From NCBI GenBank assembly GCA_015066715.1, contig SVNU01000011.1:1-35471 (forward strand): a DNA stretch of 35,471 bases, given 5' to 3'. Under the pieces are notes generated by a model. That model saw only the letters and a list, made by a program, of their open reading frames with translations. It was not told the origin of the DNA and made no database searches. The position numbers were made by a program, and so were the translations under genes. Shown here one piece after another: positions 24,977-34,060 of this stretch. Source of the DNA: Ruminococcus sp. Lineage in GTDB: Bacteria > Bacillota > Clostridia > Oscillospirales > Ruminococcaceae. How positions within the stretch are numbered: the first letter of the stretch is position 1; each line of letters begins with the position of its first letter.

Positions 24977-25009
24977 TATTAAATTTTATGCTGAACATTC
25001 AACAAGACT

Positions 25010-25038
25010 ATTATACATCTTATTTTTAAAAAAGTCAA
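25010..25038 (-). promoter_or_regulatory. Near-consensus promoter of the thi operon
   Basis: On the minus strand TTGACT (25038-25033), a 17-base T/A-rich spacer and TATAAT (25015-25010). The -35 box overlaps the stop region of the flavin reductase-like gene. Confidence 0.85.
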
Positions 25039-25607
25039 TGACTTTTTTTCTTTTTTCTGACAGAAAAACCAAAATCCCCCAGTTTTCTTCCCAATGCAAA
25101 ATATTCGCCGTGGGCATATGCAGCAAGTCCGCATTGCTGGAGATTGAGCTTTCCTTTGCTGTCAACATACCTTTCCTCAACGTCAACACCAACAATTTCC
25201 GCAATAAACATATCGTGAGTTCCAAGGGGTTTTATCTCTTTGACAACACATTCAATACTGACAGGACACTCCTCAATAAGGGGCGCAGATACCTTGACTG
25301 CCTTTGTCGGTGTAAGGCGGCACTTTTCAAACTTATTGATTTTCGCACCTGATTTTACGCCGCAGAAATCCGCTGTTTTACACATTGCCGAGGTTGTAAG
25401 GTTTATAACAAACTCCCCTGACTTTTTTATAATATCATATGAATACCTTGACGGTCTGACTGAAATGTATGTCATCGGCGGTTTTGTGTTGATTATACCC
25501 GTCCATGCAATTGTCAGCACATTTGGATTTTCAACAGTTCCGCATGATACAAGTGCCGGAGGTACGGGTGCTAAAAGTGCGCCGCCGTTCCAGAAAATTT
25601 TTGACAT
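25035..25607 (-). CDS. Flavin reductase-like FMN-binding protein
   Basis: 190 residues. The sequence fits the FMN-binding split-barrel flavin reductase family (PF01613 type): PPALVSCGTVENPNVLTIAWTG near the N-terminus, then PPMTYISVRPSRYSYDIIKKSGEFVINL, and ADFCGVKSGAKINKFEK. Members bind FMN and reduce flavins, or act as small flavoproteins of unknown substrate; the anaerobic homologues usually have no assigned physiological role. GGAG lies upstream of the ATG at 25607. A hairpin separates it from glgA upstream, and the thi promoter begins at its 3' end, so it belongs clearly to neither operon. Confidence 0.85.
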   Translation of the reverse strand: MSKIFWNGGALLAPVPPALVSCGTVENPNVLTIAWTGIINTKPPMTYISVRPSRYSYDIIKKSGEFVINLTTSAMCKTADFCGVKSGAKINKFEKCRLTPTKAVKVSAPLIEECPVSIECVVKEIKPLGTHDMFIAEIVGVDVEERYVDSKGKLNLQQCGLAAYAHGEYFALGRKLGDFGFSVRKKKKSH

Positions 25608-25624
25608 AAAAACTTCTCCTCAAG

Positions 25625-25652
25625 AAAAATGACGTGAAAAACACGTCATTTT
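25625..25652 (-). terminator. Terminator after glgA
   Basis: On the minus strand AAAATGACGTG (25652-25642) pairs with CACGTCATTTT (25636-25626) around a T5 loop; the arm itself ends in a T-tract. It lies just downstream of the glgA stop. Confidence 0.75.
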
Positions 25653-25656
25653 AAAA

Positions 25657-27075
25657 TCACTTATTTGTAAGCTCACGATAAAGACTGATATAGGAATCAG
25701 CTGATGTACTCCATGTAAAATCTTCAGCCATATCACGCTTTATGATTCTGTTCCATCCACGCTTGTCCTCGTAAGCAGCCTTTGCACGTCTGCATGCGTC
25801 AAGCATATCGTGTGCATTGTATGTCTTGAATGTAAAACCATTTCCGTTTTCGCTGCCGCAGTCACGGACTGTATCACGCAGACCGCCTGTTTCACGTACA
25901 ATCGGAATTGTACCGTATCTCATGGCAATCATCTGAGCAAGACCGCATGGCTCACTCTGTGACGGCATAAGGAACATATCAACACCTGCATAAATTCTGC
26001 GTGCAAGGTCAGGCACAAAGCCCAGTGTAACACTTACTCTGTCCGGATAACGTGACTGCATTTCGTTGAAGAAATCCTCGTAAATCTTCTCACCGCTGCC
26101 TAAAATAGCAAACTTGAAGCCGTCTCTTACAAGGTCTTCAAAGACATATCTGATAAGGTCGATACCCTTATGGGAAACAAATCTTGTTACAATACCGATA
26201 ATAGGTTCTGTACCTTCCTGCAGTCCGAGTTCCTCAAGAAGCTTTGCCTTACATGTTTTCTTGCCTGTTGTGCTCTTTGCAGTATAATTCTTTGGAATAT
26301 TTGTATCAGTTTCCGGATTATATCCTTCACAGTCAAGACCGTTAAGAATACCGCTTAATTTATACTGCTTTGTACGGAGAATTCTGTCCATACCGTGTGA
26401 ATACCACGGGTCGAGAATTTCCCACGCATAGCTCGGAGAAACAGTTGTAACCTTGTCAGCGGTTTCAATAGCACCCTTCATCATGTTTAATCCGCCGTCA
26501 TATTCAAGCAGACTCATATGATACATCGGCAGTCCCATAATTTCGTTGAGAACCTCTTTGCCGTAATTTCCCTGATACTGTACATTATGGATAGTAAACA
26601 CAGACTTGATATTTTCATAACCCTGCTGATACTTATAGAACACCTCATAATAAACAGGAATCATGGCTGCCTGCCAGTCGTTACAGTTGATAACGTCAGG
26701 TCTGAAGCTTATGTATCTGAGCATTTCAAGAACAGCTCTTGAATAAAATACAAAGCGTTCACAGTCATCATAAAAACCGTATATTCCGTCTCTGCCGAAA
26801 TAGTATTCATTATCAAGAAAATAATATGTCACGCCGTTATAAATCGCTGTAAATATTCCGCAGTACTGCTTTCTCCATGACACATCAACAGTAATATGTG
26901 TAATAAATGTCATGGAAGCACGAAGCTTCGGATTAATATTCTTATACAGAGGAAGGACAATTCTGCAATCGTGTCCCTTCTGTGTAATGGCTGCAGGCAG
27001 AGAGCCTGCAACGTCAGCAAGTCCGCCTGACGCTATAAAAGGAGTTGCTTCGCTTGCCGCAAACAATATATTCAA
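25657..27075 (-). CDS. glgA: Glycogen synthase (ADP-glucose)
   Basis: 472 residues, normal length for bacterial GT5 starch/glycogen synthase, which adds glucose from ADP-glucose to the growing alpha-1,4 chain. Seen: MNILFAASEATPFIASGGL at the start, DVINCNDWQAAMIPVYY near residue 130, FTIHNVQYQG, GIVTRFVSHKGIDLI, and SQSEPCGLAQMIAMRYGTIP with the conserved catalytic-site Glu. The usual KXGGL substrate loop reads ASGGL here, so the lysine is replaced by alanine. The start is a TTG at 27075 with GAGGTG upstream. It is the last gene of glgBCDA, 23 bases after glgD. Confidence 0.95.
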   Translation of the reverse strand: MNILFAASEATPFIASGGLADVAGSLPAAITQKGHDCRIVLPLYKNINPKLRASMTFITHITVDVSWRKQYCGIFTAIYNGVTYYFLDNEYYFGRDGIYGFYDDCERFVFYSRAVLEMLRYISFRPDVINCNDWQAAMIPVYYEVFYKYQQGYENIKSVFTIHNVQYQGNYGKEVLNEIMGLPMYHMSLLEYDGGLNMMKGAIETADKVTTVSPSYAWEILDPWYSHGMDRILRTKQYKLSGILNGLDCEGYNPETDTNIPKNYTAKSTTGKKTCKAKLLEELGLQEGTEPIIGIVTRFVSHKGIDLIRYVFEDLVRDGFKFAILGSGEKIYEDFFNEMQSRYPDRVSVTLGFVPDLARRIYAGVDMFLMPSQSEPCGLAQMIAMRYGTIPIVRETGGLRDTVRDCGSENGNGFTFKTYNAHDMLDACRRAKAAYEDKRGWNRIIKRDMAEDFTWSTSADSYISLYRELTNK

Positions 27076-27098
27076 ACCGTTTCACCTCAATTAATTAA

Positions 27099-28220
27099 TC
27101 AGATTTTAGCACCCTTGCCGATATAAAGCGGGTAGCTTGATGAGCCTGTAAGCACTTTTCCTTCGCCAATCTCAACATTTTTATCTGTAATGACAGTATC
27201 AATACAGCATTTCTCATCAACAAAAGTATCCTGCATTAAAACAGAATTCTTTACAACTGCATCCTTGCCGATTTTTACACCTCTGCAGATAACGCAGTTT
27301 TCAACTGTACCTTCAATTACACATCCGTCAGCGATGAGAGAATTCTTGATATTCGCCTCAATGCCGTATCTTACAGGGCCGTTGTCTCTGATTTTTGTGT
27401 AAATAGGAGCAACCTTATTGAAGAGATTGTTTCTGTTTTCTGTATCAAGAAGTGCCATATTGGCTTCGTAGTAACCTGCAATGTTGTCAATTTTTGAGAA
27501 ATAACCCTTATGCTCATACGCCATAATCTTGTACTCGTCAGTATATGCCTGAAGAACATCCTTGGAGAAGCTGTATTTTCCCTTGCTTGCGCTTGTAATA
27601 ACAAGTTCCTTTAAGAATTCATTGCTGATTACAAACATATTAAGGCAAAGATTGCATTCCCCTGACATCTGAGGATTAATCATTATATCTGTAATTCTGT
27701 TGTTGTCATCTGTGCCCACAACCATAGCATGCGCCTTTGAGCTGTCGTAGAAAGCCTTGCCGGTAACAACAGTTATGTCAGCACCGCTTTCAATATGGAA
27801 GTCAAGTACATCTCTGTAATCAATAGTTGTAACAATATCACAGTCAGACATTACAACATATTCAGATGAAGTATGCTGAATGTAATCCCTTACACCGTTC
27901 AATGCTTCAAGGCGACCTCTGTACATACCGCTGTCAACACGGCTGTATGGCGGGAGAAGATCAAGACCACCCTTTTTTCTTGCAAGGTCCCATTCTCTGC
28001 CCGGACCGAGATGGTCAAGGAGCGAACCATAGTTTGACTTGGTAATAACACCAACCTGTGTAATTTCCGAATTAACCATGTTGGAAAGCGGGAAATCTAT
28101 AAGGCGGTATCTTCCGCCGAAAGGAATTGAACCCATTGTTCTTTTCTTTGTAAGGTCGATAACAGAATCGTCGTGCATACTTGCAAATATCAGACCAAGA
28201 ACTTTATTTTTAGAAATCAT
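27099..28220 (-). CDS. glgD: ADP-glucose pyrophosphorylase regulatory-type subunit GlgD
   Basis: 373 residues. Homologous to GlgC but with the GlgD pattern: the N-terminal pyrophosphorylase signature is altered (LGLIFASMHDDSVIDLTKKR instead of a GGxGxRL loop), while GSIPFGGRYRLIDFPLSNMV and GREWDLARKKGGLDLLPPY are kept. A C-terminal left-handed beta-helix (about 285-373, repeated hexapeptides such as VIEGTVENCVI) is present. In Firmicutes GlgD pairs with GlgC and raises its activity. GGAGG precedes the ATG at 28220, 15 bases after glgC. Confidence 0.95.
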   Translation of the reverse strand: MISKNKVLGLIFASMHDDSVIDLTKKRTMGSIPFGGRYRLIDFPLSNMVNSEITQVGVITKSNYGSLLDHLGPGREWDLARKKGGLDLLPPYSRVDSGMYRGRLEALNGVRDYIQHTSSEYVVMSDCDIVTTIDYRDVLDFHIESGADITVVTGKAFYDSSKAHAMVVGTDDNNRITDIMINPQMSGECNLCLNMFVISNEFLKELVITSASKGKYSFSKDVLQAYTDEYKIMAYEHKGYFSKIDNIAGYYEANMALLDTENRNNLFNKVAPIYTKIRDNGPVRYGIEANIKNSLIADGCVIEGTVENCVICRGVKIGKDAVVKNSVLMQDTFVDEKCCIDTVITDKNVEIGEGKVLTGSSSYPLYIGKGAKI

Positions 28221-28235
28221 ATTGAATTGTCCTCC

Positions 28236-29438
28236 TTACATATCCTCTGAAATTATCTGTTTAGGAAGAACCTGTGCTCCCTCTGATATATCAACATTAT
28301 GACCTACAACTGCGATACCCCATTCATCACGGTTCTCAACACTTTCAGGGCTTAAACCGATTTTTGCATTTTCATGAATAACACAGTCCTCACCGACAAT
28401 TGCATACTCAACAACTGCCCCTGCCTTGACTACTGTACCCGGCATTACAATACTGTAATTTACTGTTGCACCTTCCTCAACAGTCGCACCTGCAAAGATG
28501 ATTGAGAAATCAACCTTACCATTGATTGTGCTTCCCTCAGTAATCATTGAGTTTTCAACTTCAGCAGTGCTGCCTATGTACTGCGGCGGCATATTTTCGT
28601 TTCTTGAATAAATCTTCCAGTTCTGCTCGTAAAGGTCAAGAGGTACGCTCGGGCTTAAAAGATCCATGTTTGCTTCCCAGAGACTGTCAAGAGTACCAAC
28701 GTCCTTCCAGTAACCCTCAAATGTATAGGCAAAGAGTCTTTCGCCGTTATCAAGCATTGCAGGAATAATATCCTTACCGAAATCCTTTGAACCAGTATCG
28801 GCATTTTCGTTTTCAATAAGATATTTTTTCATCTTCTTCCATGAGAATACATAGATACCCATTGAAGCAAGAGTTGACTTAGGTTCCTTTGGCTTTTCGG
28901 CAAATTCCGTAACTCTGAAATCTTCTTCACATGTCATGATACCCATTCTTGAAGCTTCCTCAAGAGATACCTGCTGAACAGCAATTGTAAGGTCGGCGTT
29001 GTTCTTCTTGTGGAAATCAACCATCTTTGAGTAGTCCATCTTGTAGATATGGTCACCGCCAAGTACGATAACATATTCAGGGTCATATCTTTCGATAAAA
29101 CTCATGTTCTGGTAGATGGCGTTTGCTGTACCCTCATACCATGAAGCGCCGAGAGATGTCTGATACGGCGGAAGTACATGAACACCGCCGTGAACTCTGT
29201 CAAGATCCCATGGCTGACCATTTCCGATGTAGTCATTGAGCACCAGTGGCTGATACTGTGTAAGAACACCAACAGTATCAATACCGGAATTTATACAGTT
29301 TGAAAGCGGAAAATCGATAATACGGTATTTACCGCCATATGGTACAGCCGGCTTTGCCATATCCTGTGTCAGTGCATAAAGTCTGCTTCCCTGACCGCCT
29401 GCTAAAAGCATAGCCACACATTCCTTTTTAATATACAT
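28236..29438 (-). CDS. glgC: Glucose-1-phosphate adenylyltransferase
   Basis: 400 residues. Catalytic subunit making ADP-glucose from ATP and glucose 1-phosphate. Seen: [15 protein letters not shown] (nucleotide loop), [43 protein letters not shown] (metal-binding Asp), VTEFAEKPK (glucose 1-phosphate lysine region), [15 protein letters not shown], and a C-terminal beta-helix. The start at 29438 has GGAGGAAATA immediately upstream. It is the second gene of glgBCDA. Confidence 0.97.
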   Translation of the reverse strand: MYIKKECVAMLLAGGQGSRLYALTQDMAKPAVPYGGKYRIIDFPLSNCINSGIDTVGVLTQYQPLVLNDYIGNGQPWDLDRVHGGVHVLPPYQTSLGASWYEGTANAIYQNMSFIERYDPEYVIVLGGDHIYKMDYSKMVDFHKKNNADLTIAVQQVSLEEASRMGIMTCEEDFRVTEFAEKPKEPKSTLASMGIYVFSWKKMKKYLIENENADTGSKDFGKDIIPAMLDNGERLFAYTFEGYWKDVGTLDSLWEANMDLLSPSVPLDLYEQNWKIYSRNENMPPQYIGSTAEVENSMITEGSTINGKVDFSIIFAGATVEEGATVNYSIVMPGTVVKAGAVVEYAIVGEDCVIHENAKIGLSPESVENRDEWGIAVVGHNVDISEGAQVLPKQIISEDM

Positions 29439-29453
29439 TATTTCCTCCCGTCC

Positions 29454-29471
29454 ATCATCCCTTGGGATGAT
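29454..29471. other. Small perfect hairpin between glgB and glgC
   Basis: ATCATCCC (29454-29461) and GGGATGAT (29464-29471) form an 8-bp stem with a 2-base centre in the 54-base gap between glgB and glgC. No T-tract follows on the minus strand, so it is more likely an mRNA processing or stability element than a terminator. Confidence 0.4.
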
Positions 29472-29492
29472 AAAACCAATCTATTGTTAAAT

Positions 29493-31475
29493 TTATTTTT
29501 TAGACTTTTTGTTTGTAGACTTACCTTTTTTTGCCGTCTTTGTCTTTTCGACATAAACAGTTCTTACAACCTTAGGCTTTGGTATCGGTTTAAGGTAAAT
29601 TACCGAAAGCGGTGCAAGGTCAATAGAAATGCTGTCATCAAAGCCATGCATCATATAGCTTTCAGACTTCATCTTCTTTGCAGTAATTCCGCTGCCTCCG
29701 AATTCAGGTGAATCAGAGTTGAACACAACCTCATATTCGCCCTCGAACGGCACGCCGATTTTATAATCATATCTTTCAACCGGAACAAAATTGCAGACAA
29801 TTATAAGCTCATTTCCGTCATCGTCAAAACGTCTGAAAGCAATAATACTCTGCTTATAGTCGTCATTTGAAATCCAGCTGAAGCCCTGCCATGAATCGTC
29901 ATTCTGCCACAGCGGAGCGTTATCAACGTAGAATTTATTAAGCTTTTCCGAATAAAGGGAAATTTTCGCATGACCATCATCCTTGAGAGCAAGCCAGTCA
30001 AGCTCTTTTTCATAGTTCCATTCGCATGTCTGCGCAAATTCCTGTCCCATAAACAGAAGCTTTTTACCCGGATGAGCCATCATATACGCAAGAAATGCTC
30101 TGTATGAGCTTTGCTTCTGCTCATAAGTTCCCGGCATTTTTTCAAGCATTGAGCATTTTCCGTGTACAACCTCGTCATGAGAAATCGGAAGAATATAGTT
30201 TTCCGAGAAGCAGTAGAAGAATGAGAATGTAAGCTTGTCATGATTGAATGCTCGGTAAATCGGGTCAAGGGACATGTACTGAAGCATGTCGTTCATCCAT
30301 CCCATATTCCACTTGAAGTTGAATCCAAGACCGCCCATGTCAGTAGGCTTTGTAACCATAGGCCATGCTGTTGATTCCTCGGCAATCATGAGCACGTCAG
30401 GGTGCTTGAGGAATACCGATTCATTAAGATGCTTCAGGAACTCGATAGCCTCAAGGTTTTCGTTTCCTCCGTGTATATTCGGACACCATTCACCGTCACG
30501 TCTGTCATAGTCAAGGTAAAGCATTGAAGCTACTGCGTCAACACGGATACCGTCAATGTGAAATTCTGTAAGCCAGTAATTTGCACTTGAAATCAGGAAT
30601 GAACAGACCTCACCTTTACCGTAGTCAAACACACGGGTTCCCCATGCCTTATGCTCTCTTTTTCTTTCATCGGTATATTCGTAACAGCAAGTACCGTCAA
30701 ATTCATACAGACCGTATGCATCCTTCGGGAAATGCGCCGGAACCCAGTCAAGAATAACGCCGATTCCTGCCTGATGGAATTTATCAATCATGCATCTGAA
30801 ATCATCAGGTGTACCGAATCTTGAAGTAGGAGCGTAGTAACCGGTAACCTGATATCCCCATGACCCGTCAAACGGGAATTCGGTAAGAGGCATAAGCTCG
30901 ATATGTGTATAGGACATCTTCTTCATGTAAGGGATAATTCTGTCAGCAAAAGCCGTATAGCTGAGAGTTGTTCCATCCTCATTGAGAACCCATGAGGACA
31001 TATGTACCTCATAGATATTTACAGGACACTTGTAAATTATCTTTTCTGACTTTTCGCTTTCCCATTTTTCATCAGACCATTTATAGTTGCTTTCAAAAAT
31101 TTTCGAGCCGTTGTCAGGTCTTGTTTCAAAATGATTTCCGTAAGGGTCGGATTTAAGAAGGAATTTGCCTGCCTTTGTTTCAATACAGTATTTGTATGTC
31201 GAAAACTGCTCGAGGGCAGGAATTGTACATTCCCACACACCGTCAGAAATCAGACTCATCTTATTGGCGTACTTATCCCATTCGTTAAAATCACCTACTA
31301 CTGAAACACTTACTGCATTTGGTGCCCAGACTCTGAAGCAATGATACTGCTGATTATCTTTTTCTATTCTGTGAACACCGAAAAACTTATAAGCCTCACT
31401 GTTCTTTCCCTGATAGAAAAGATACAACGGAAATTTATATGTTTCCGGCATGCTGTCTTTGTTAAAATTATTCAT
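29493..31475 (-). CDS. glgB: 1,4-alpha-glucan branching enzyme
   Basis: 660 residues from the ATG at 31475, which has GGAGGAG upstream; the frame extends further 5' but overlaps the promoter. It introduces alpha-1,6 branches into glycogen. Order: CBM48-like N-terminal domain (about 30-130, FRVWAPNAVSVSVVGDFNEW), then the GH13 barrel with nucleophile D313 (DGIRVDAVASM), acid/base E366 (IAEESTAWP) and ISHDEVVHGK, and a C-terminal all-beta domain. The chain ends in a Lys/Ser-rich tail (KTAKKGKSTNKKSKK), which is unusual and may be an unstructured extension. First gene of glgBCDA. Confidence 0.96.
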   Translation of the reverse strand: MNNFNKDSMPETYKFPLYLFYQGKNSEAYKFFGVHRIEKDNQQYHCFRVWAPNAVSVSVVGDFNEWDKYANKMSLISDGVWECTIPALEQFSTYKYCIETKAGKFLLKSDPYGNHFETRPDNGSKIFESNYKWSDEKWESEKSEKIIYKCPVNIYEVHMSSWVLNEDGTTLSYTAFADRIIPYMKKMSYTHIELMPLTEFPFDGSWGYQVTGYYAPTSRFGTPDDFRCMIDKFHQAGIGVILDWVPAHFPKDAYGLYEFDGTCCYEYTDERKREHKAWGTRVFDYGKGEVCSFLISSANYWLTEFHIDGIRVDAVASMLYLDYDRRDGEWCPNIHGGNENLEAIEFLKHLNESVFLKHPDVLMIAEESTAWPMVTKPTDMGGLGFNFKWNMGWMNDMLQYMSLDPIYRAFNHDKLTFSFFYCFSENYILPISHDEVVHGKCSMLEKMPGTYEQKQSSYRAFLAYMMAHPGKKLLFMGQEFAQTCEWNYEKELDWLALKDDGHAKISLYSEKLNKFYVDNAPLWQNDDSWQGFSWISNDDYKQSIIAFRRFDDDGNELIIVCNFVPVERYDYKIGVPFEGEYEVVFNSDSPEFGGSGITAKKMKSESYMMHGFDDSISIDLAPLSVIYLKPIPKPKVVRTVYVEKTKTAKKGKSTNKKSKK

Positions 31476-31503
31476 AGTGATAAACTCCTCCTTATTACAA
31501 TTT

Positions 31504-31532
31504 ATTTTAACATTATTCTGCAAAGTATTCAA
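31504..31532 (-). promoter_or_regulatory. Promoter of the glgBCDA operon
   Basis: On the minus strand TTGAAT (31532-31527), a 17-base spacer and TAAAAT (31509-31504), 28 bases upstream of the glgB start. The rest of the 147-base gap to spoIIE (31533-31679) is AT-rich with nothing else I can name. Confidence 0.7.
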
Positions 31533-31679
31533 GCTTTTTTAGTAAATATAAATAAACTTCATGAAATCTATATATTTTACATTGTATATTTTAGTGCATA
31601 TTGCCAAAAAATCTTTGTTTTATTTATTACATTTTAAAGAATTTGAATATTCTGAAAAAAATCCCTGCATATTTTACCT

Positions 31680-33896
31680 CTAAACAAGCTTTATGCAGAC
31701 AGCTGTAATGTCATCCTGCGGAGTTCCGGAAGTAATTTTCCTTGAATATCTGCAGATATTTTCCGCAAGTTCATCAGGTTCTGTACCTAAAATCAGCTGC
31801 TCCTTTATATACATATATGCATTTTCAGGTACACCGTCAGACATCATAACAAGTACATTCCCTTCAGAAAAGCTGCACTCCCTGGTACATGTGTGTGCAT
31901 CATGGATAATGCCCACCGGATTTGAGGCAAAGCTGAACATCATCACCGAATCGCCGTATTTTATAAGCGTTGATGAAGCACCTGATTTGCAAAGGGTGAC
32001 TCCACCCGTTTCAAGATTGATTTTTGCAATGTCGAGAGTTGCAAAGCTTTCCTCCTCCGATTTTGCAAGCATAATCGTGTTTATCATTTTAACCGCACCC
32101 TCACAGCTCATCCCAAGCCTTACCAGTCTCTTGAAAAGCTTTGCGGTAATCTGGGAATCAACAGCCGCACGGCTTCCGTGACCCATTCCATCAGAAACAA
32201 ATACATAGGCATAGCCAAGTCCGTCGGTAAAGTATCCGCAGGTATCGCCCGACTGTTCCCCCTCCTGCGCACTCAGTTGAAACTGGGCATAATCAAGGCT
32301 ATATTTTGTTTTCTGGCTGAATCGAATTCTTGTTTCTCCCGGACATGCAAAGGTGTGCGGACATTCAAGAGGAACGCTAAGCTCACGGCTTAAAATATCG
32401 CACATCTGCTCAATATCAATTTCTACATTTTCACGTATATAAATTTCCGCAACAAGGCGGTTTTCATTTGTATAGAAAACTATAGCCGAATTGAATTCTA
32501 CGCTGTATCTGTCAAGGGTTCTGCAAAGAATTGATGTCATACTTTTTGAAATATTCACATTGATTCTTGACGAAAGCGAATTTACTATATCCTCGGACGC
32601 CTCCATCTGTGAAAACATAAAGCTTCTGTTTTCATTAAGACGCAGCATCAGCATTTTTGAAAATGCATCATCTCTTTTACACCTTTCAAACTCCTCAAGG
32701 ATTTTGTTTTTACTCACACATTCAAAGCCTGCCGGAAAAATCCCCATTCTGCCGCTTTGAATTTTCATAAATGCAGAGTTGGTATTTTCAAAATTCTTCT
32801 CCCAGCAGTCAAGCCTGTTTCTGCATTTTCCGCATACCTTTGAGGACACCTTCTCAATATTGTCAGCCGATTTCTGTTTGCATGCAAATACCGCCATAAT
32901 ATCCATTACATTCTTTCGTATATCCGAAAGTGACCTTGCGGCAAATTCCATTTCCTTGCCCAGATATTCGGTATTTTCCCTCACTGCACCTGCACAGAAT
33001 CTGCCGCCCCTTGTAACAAGTCTTTCGGGAATAAGCAAAAACAGTATTGAGCCAATGATAACATCTGCCTGCACAAAAAACGAAGTGTCATTAACACCTG
33101 TCGCAAGATGTCCCAGAAGAATAACTCCAGAAAAAATCGCTGTCATGGTAATTCTGCTGTATCCCGAAACAAAGCCTGCCAAAAGCCCTGCAGCACCAAA
33201 AAATGCTGTCTGAAGTCCAAGCGCACTGCATCCCAAAAAAATCCCTGCCGAGCCTAATACACCGCATACAACGCCGCCGCTGCATCCAAAAAAACGACAT
33301 GCACACAGCAATACAAAAACAGATAAGACAATTCCTGTGTTAATGACAGAAAATTCAAGTCCGCAAAGCACTGCTATTGCCAAAACAAATGCAGCAGAAA
33401 GCGAGGTAAGAGTCTTTTTATCAGCTGAAATACTGTTCGGGAACGAAAGTATGTCAGCAGTCTCCATGACAAAGTACGCAGACACACCGCATATCGCCGC
33501 ATACAGAATATTCAAAACCGCCTGCCTGAGACTTCCTGTTACAACAAGTCCGAAAACAACTCCTGAAAAAGCCATACTTATAAAGGTTACAAAGGCAGAG
33601 GTTCTGGAGGTGTTATCCTCCTTCATTATCCACTTGCCTGCCGTAATCAGAACAAGCGAACAGATTATAAATCCGCCCTCTGCAAACTGTCCTGCCGACA
33701 GATACGCAAGCACTCCCCCGATGCATGCCGCTGTTGTCCCCAGTGGCGAAAGTCCCCCTGCAAGAGCACACAGCAAAGGCGCTGTAACATGTCCGTCAGT
33801 CGCAAACACAACAATAACCGAGCACAAAAAAACCGTAAACGGAATAAGTACCGTACTATATTTTCTGCCCTTTTCAACAATCATTTCTTTTAACAT
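31680..33896 (-). CDS. spoIIE: Stage II sporulation protein E (PP2C-type phosphatase)
   Basis: 738 residues. The first 315 or so form about ten membrane-spanning helices. A middle cytosolic region follows with a Cys cluster (SSKVCGKCRNRLDCWEKN, near residue 350), and the last 200 residues are a PP2C-type phosphatase with metal-binding aspartates in VFVSDGMGHGS (near residue 570), VLVMMSDGVPE and PQDDITAVCI. In Bacillus the enzyme dephosphorylates SpoIIAA to free sigma-F in the forespore and associates with the asymmetric septum. Length and layout match the full-length protein, so the host is probably able to sporulate. AGGTG lies 7 bases before the ATG. Confidence 0.94.
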   Translation of the reverse strand: MLKEMIVEKGRKYSTVLIPFTVFLCSVIVVFATDGHVTAPLLCALAGGLSPLGTTAACIGGVLAYLSAGQFAEGGFIICSLVLITAGKWIMKEDNTSRTSAFVTFISMAFSGVVFGLVVTGSLRQAVLNILYAAICGVSAYFVMETADILSFPNSISADKKTLTSLSAAFVLAIAVLCGLEFSVINTGIVLSVFVLLCACRFFGCSGGVVCGVLGSAGIFLGCSALGLQTAFFGAAGLLAGFVSGYSRITMTAIFSGVILLGHLATGVNDTSFFVQADVIIGSILFLLIPERLVTRGGRFCAGAVRENTEYLGKEMEFAARSLSDIRKNVMDIMAVFACKQKSADNIEKVSSKVCGKCRNRLDCWEKNFENTNSAFMKIQSGRMGIFPAGFECVSKNKILEEFERCKRDDAFSKMLMLRLNENRSFMFSQMEASEDIVNSLSSRINVNISKSMTSILCRTLDRYSVEFNSAIVFYTNENRLVAEIYIRENVEIDIEQMCDILSRELSVPLECPHTFACPGETRIRFSQKTKYSLDYAQFQLSAQEGEQSGDTCGYFTDGLGYAYVFVSDGMGHGSRAAVDSQITAKLFKRLVRLGMSCEGAVKMINTIMLAKSEEESFATLDIAKINLETGGVTLCKSGASSTLIKYGDSVMMFSFASNPVGIIHDAHTCTRECSFSEGNVLVMMSDGVPENAYMYIKEQLILGTEPDELAENICRYSRKITSGTPQDDITAVCIKLV

Positions 33897-33935
33897 CTTT
33901 TACACCTGCCATAATTATATATTTGGTATTATATA

Positions 33936-33968
33936 ATTATACAGGCTATCTGATAAATATATTGTCAC
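33936..33968 (-). promoter_or_regulatory. spoIIE promoter with 21-base spacer
   Basis: On the minus strand GTGACA (33968-33963) and a perfect TATAAT (33941-33936) are separated by 21 bases, not 17. Spo0A-dependent promoters such as Bacillus spoIIE and spoIIG are known for extra-long spacing. The -35 lies within TGTGACA/TGTCACA, which matches the 0A box TGTCGAA at five of seven positions. Confidence 0.5.
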
Positions 33969-34060
33969 ATACGGGTATCAGCTTTTGAAACGCTTTCGGG
34001 AATACTGTTTGAAAATTCTGTTTTATAGTTTTTTATGTTATTTCAGGCGTAAAGCATGAC

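Noticed and set aside
33337-33936. 199-codon plus-strand ORF over the 5' part of spoIIE
   Set aside because: A shadow of the membrane-domain codons of spoIIE on the opposite strand; no ribosome site or recognisable domain.
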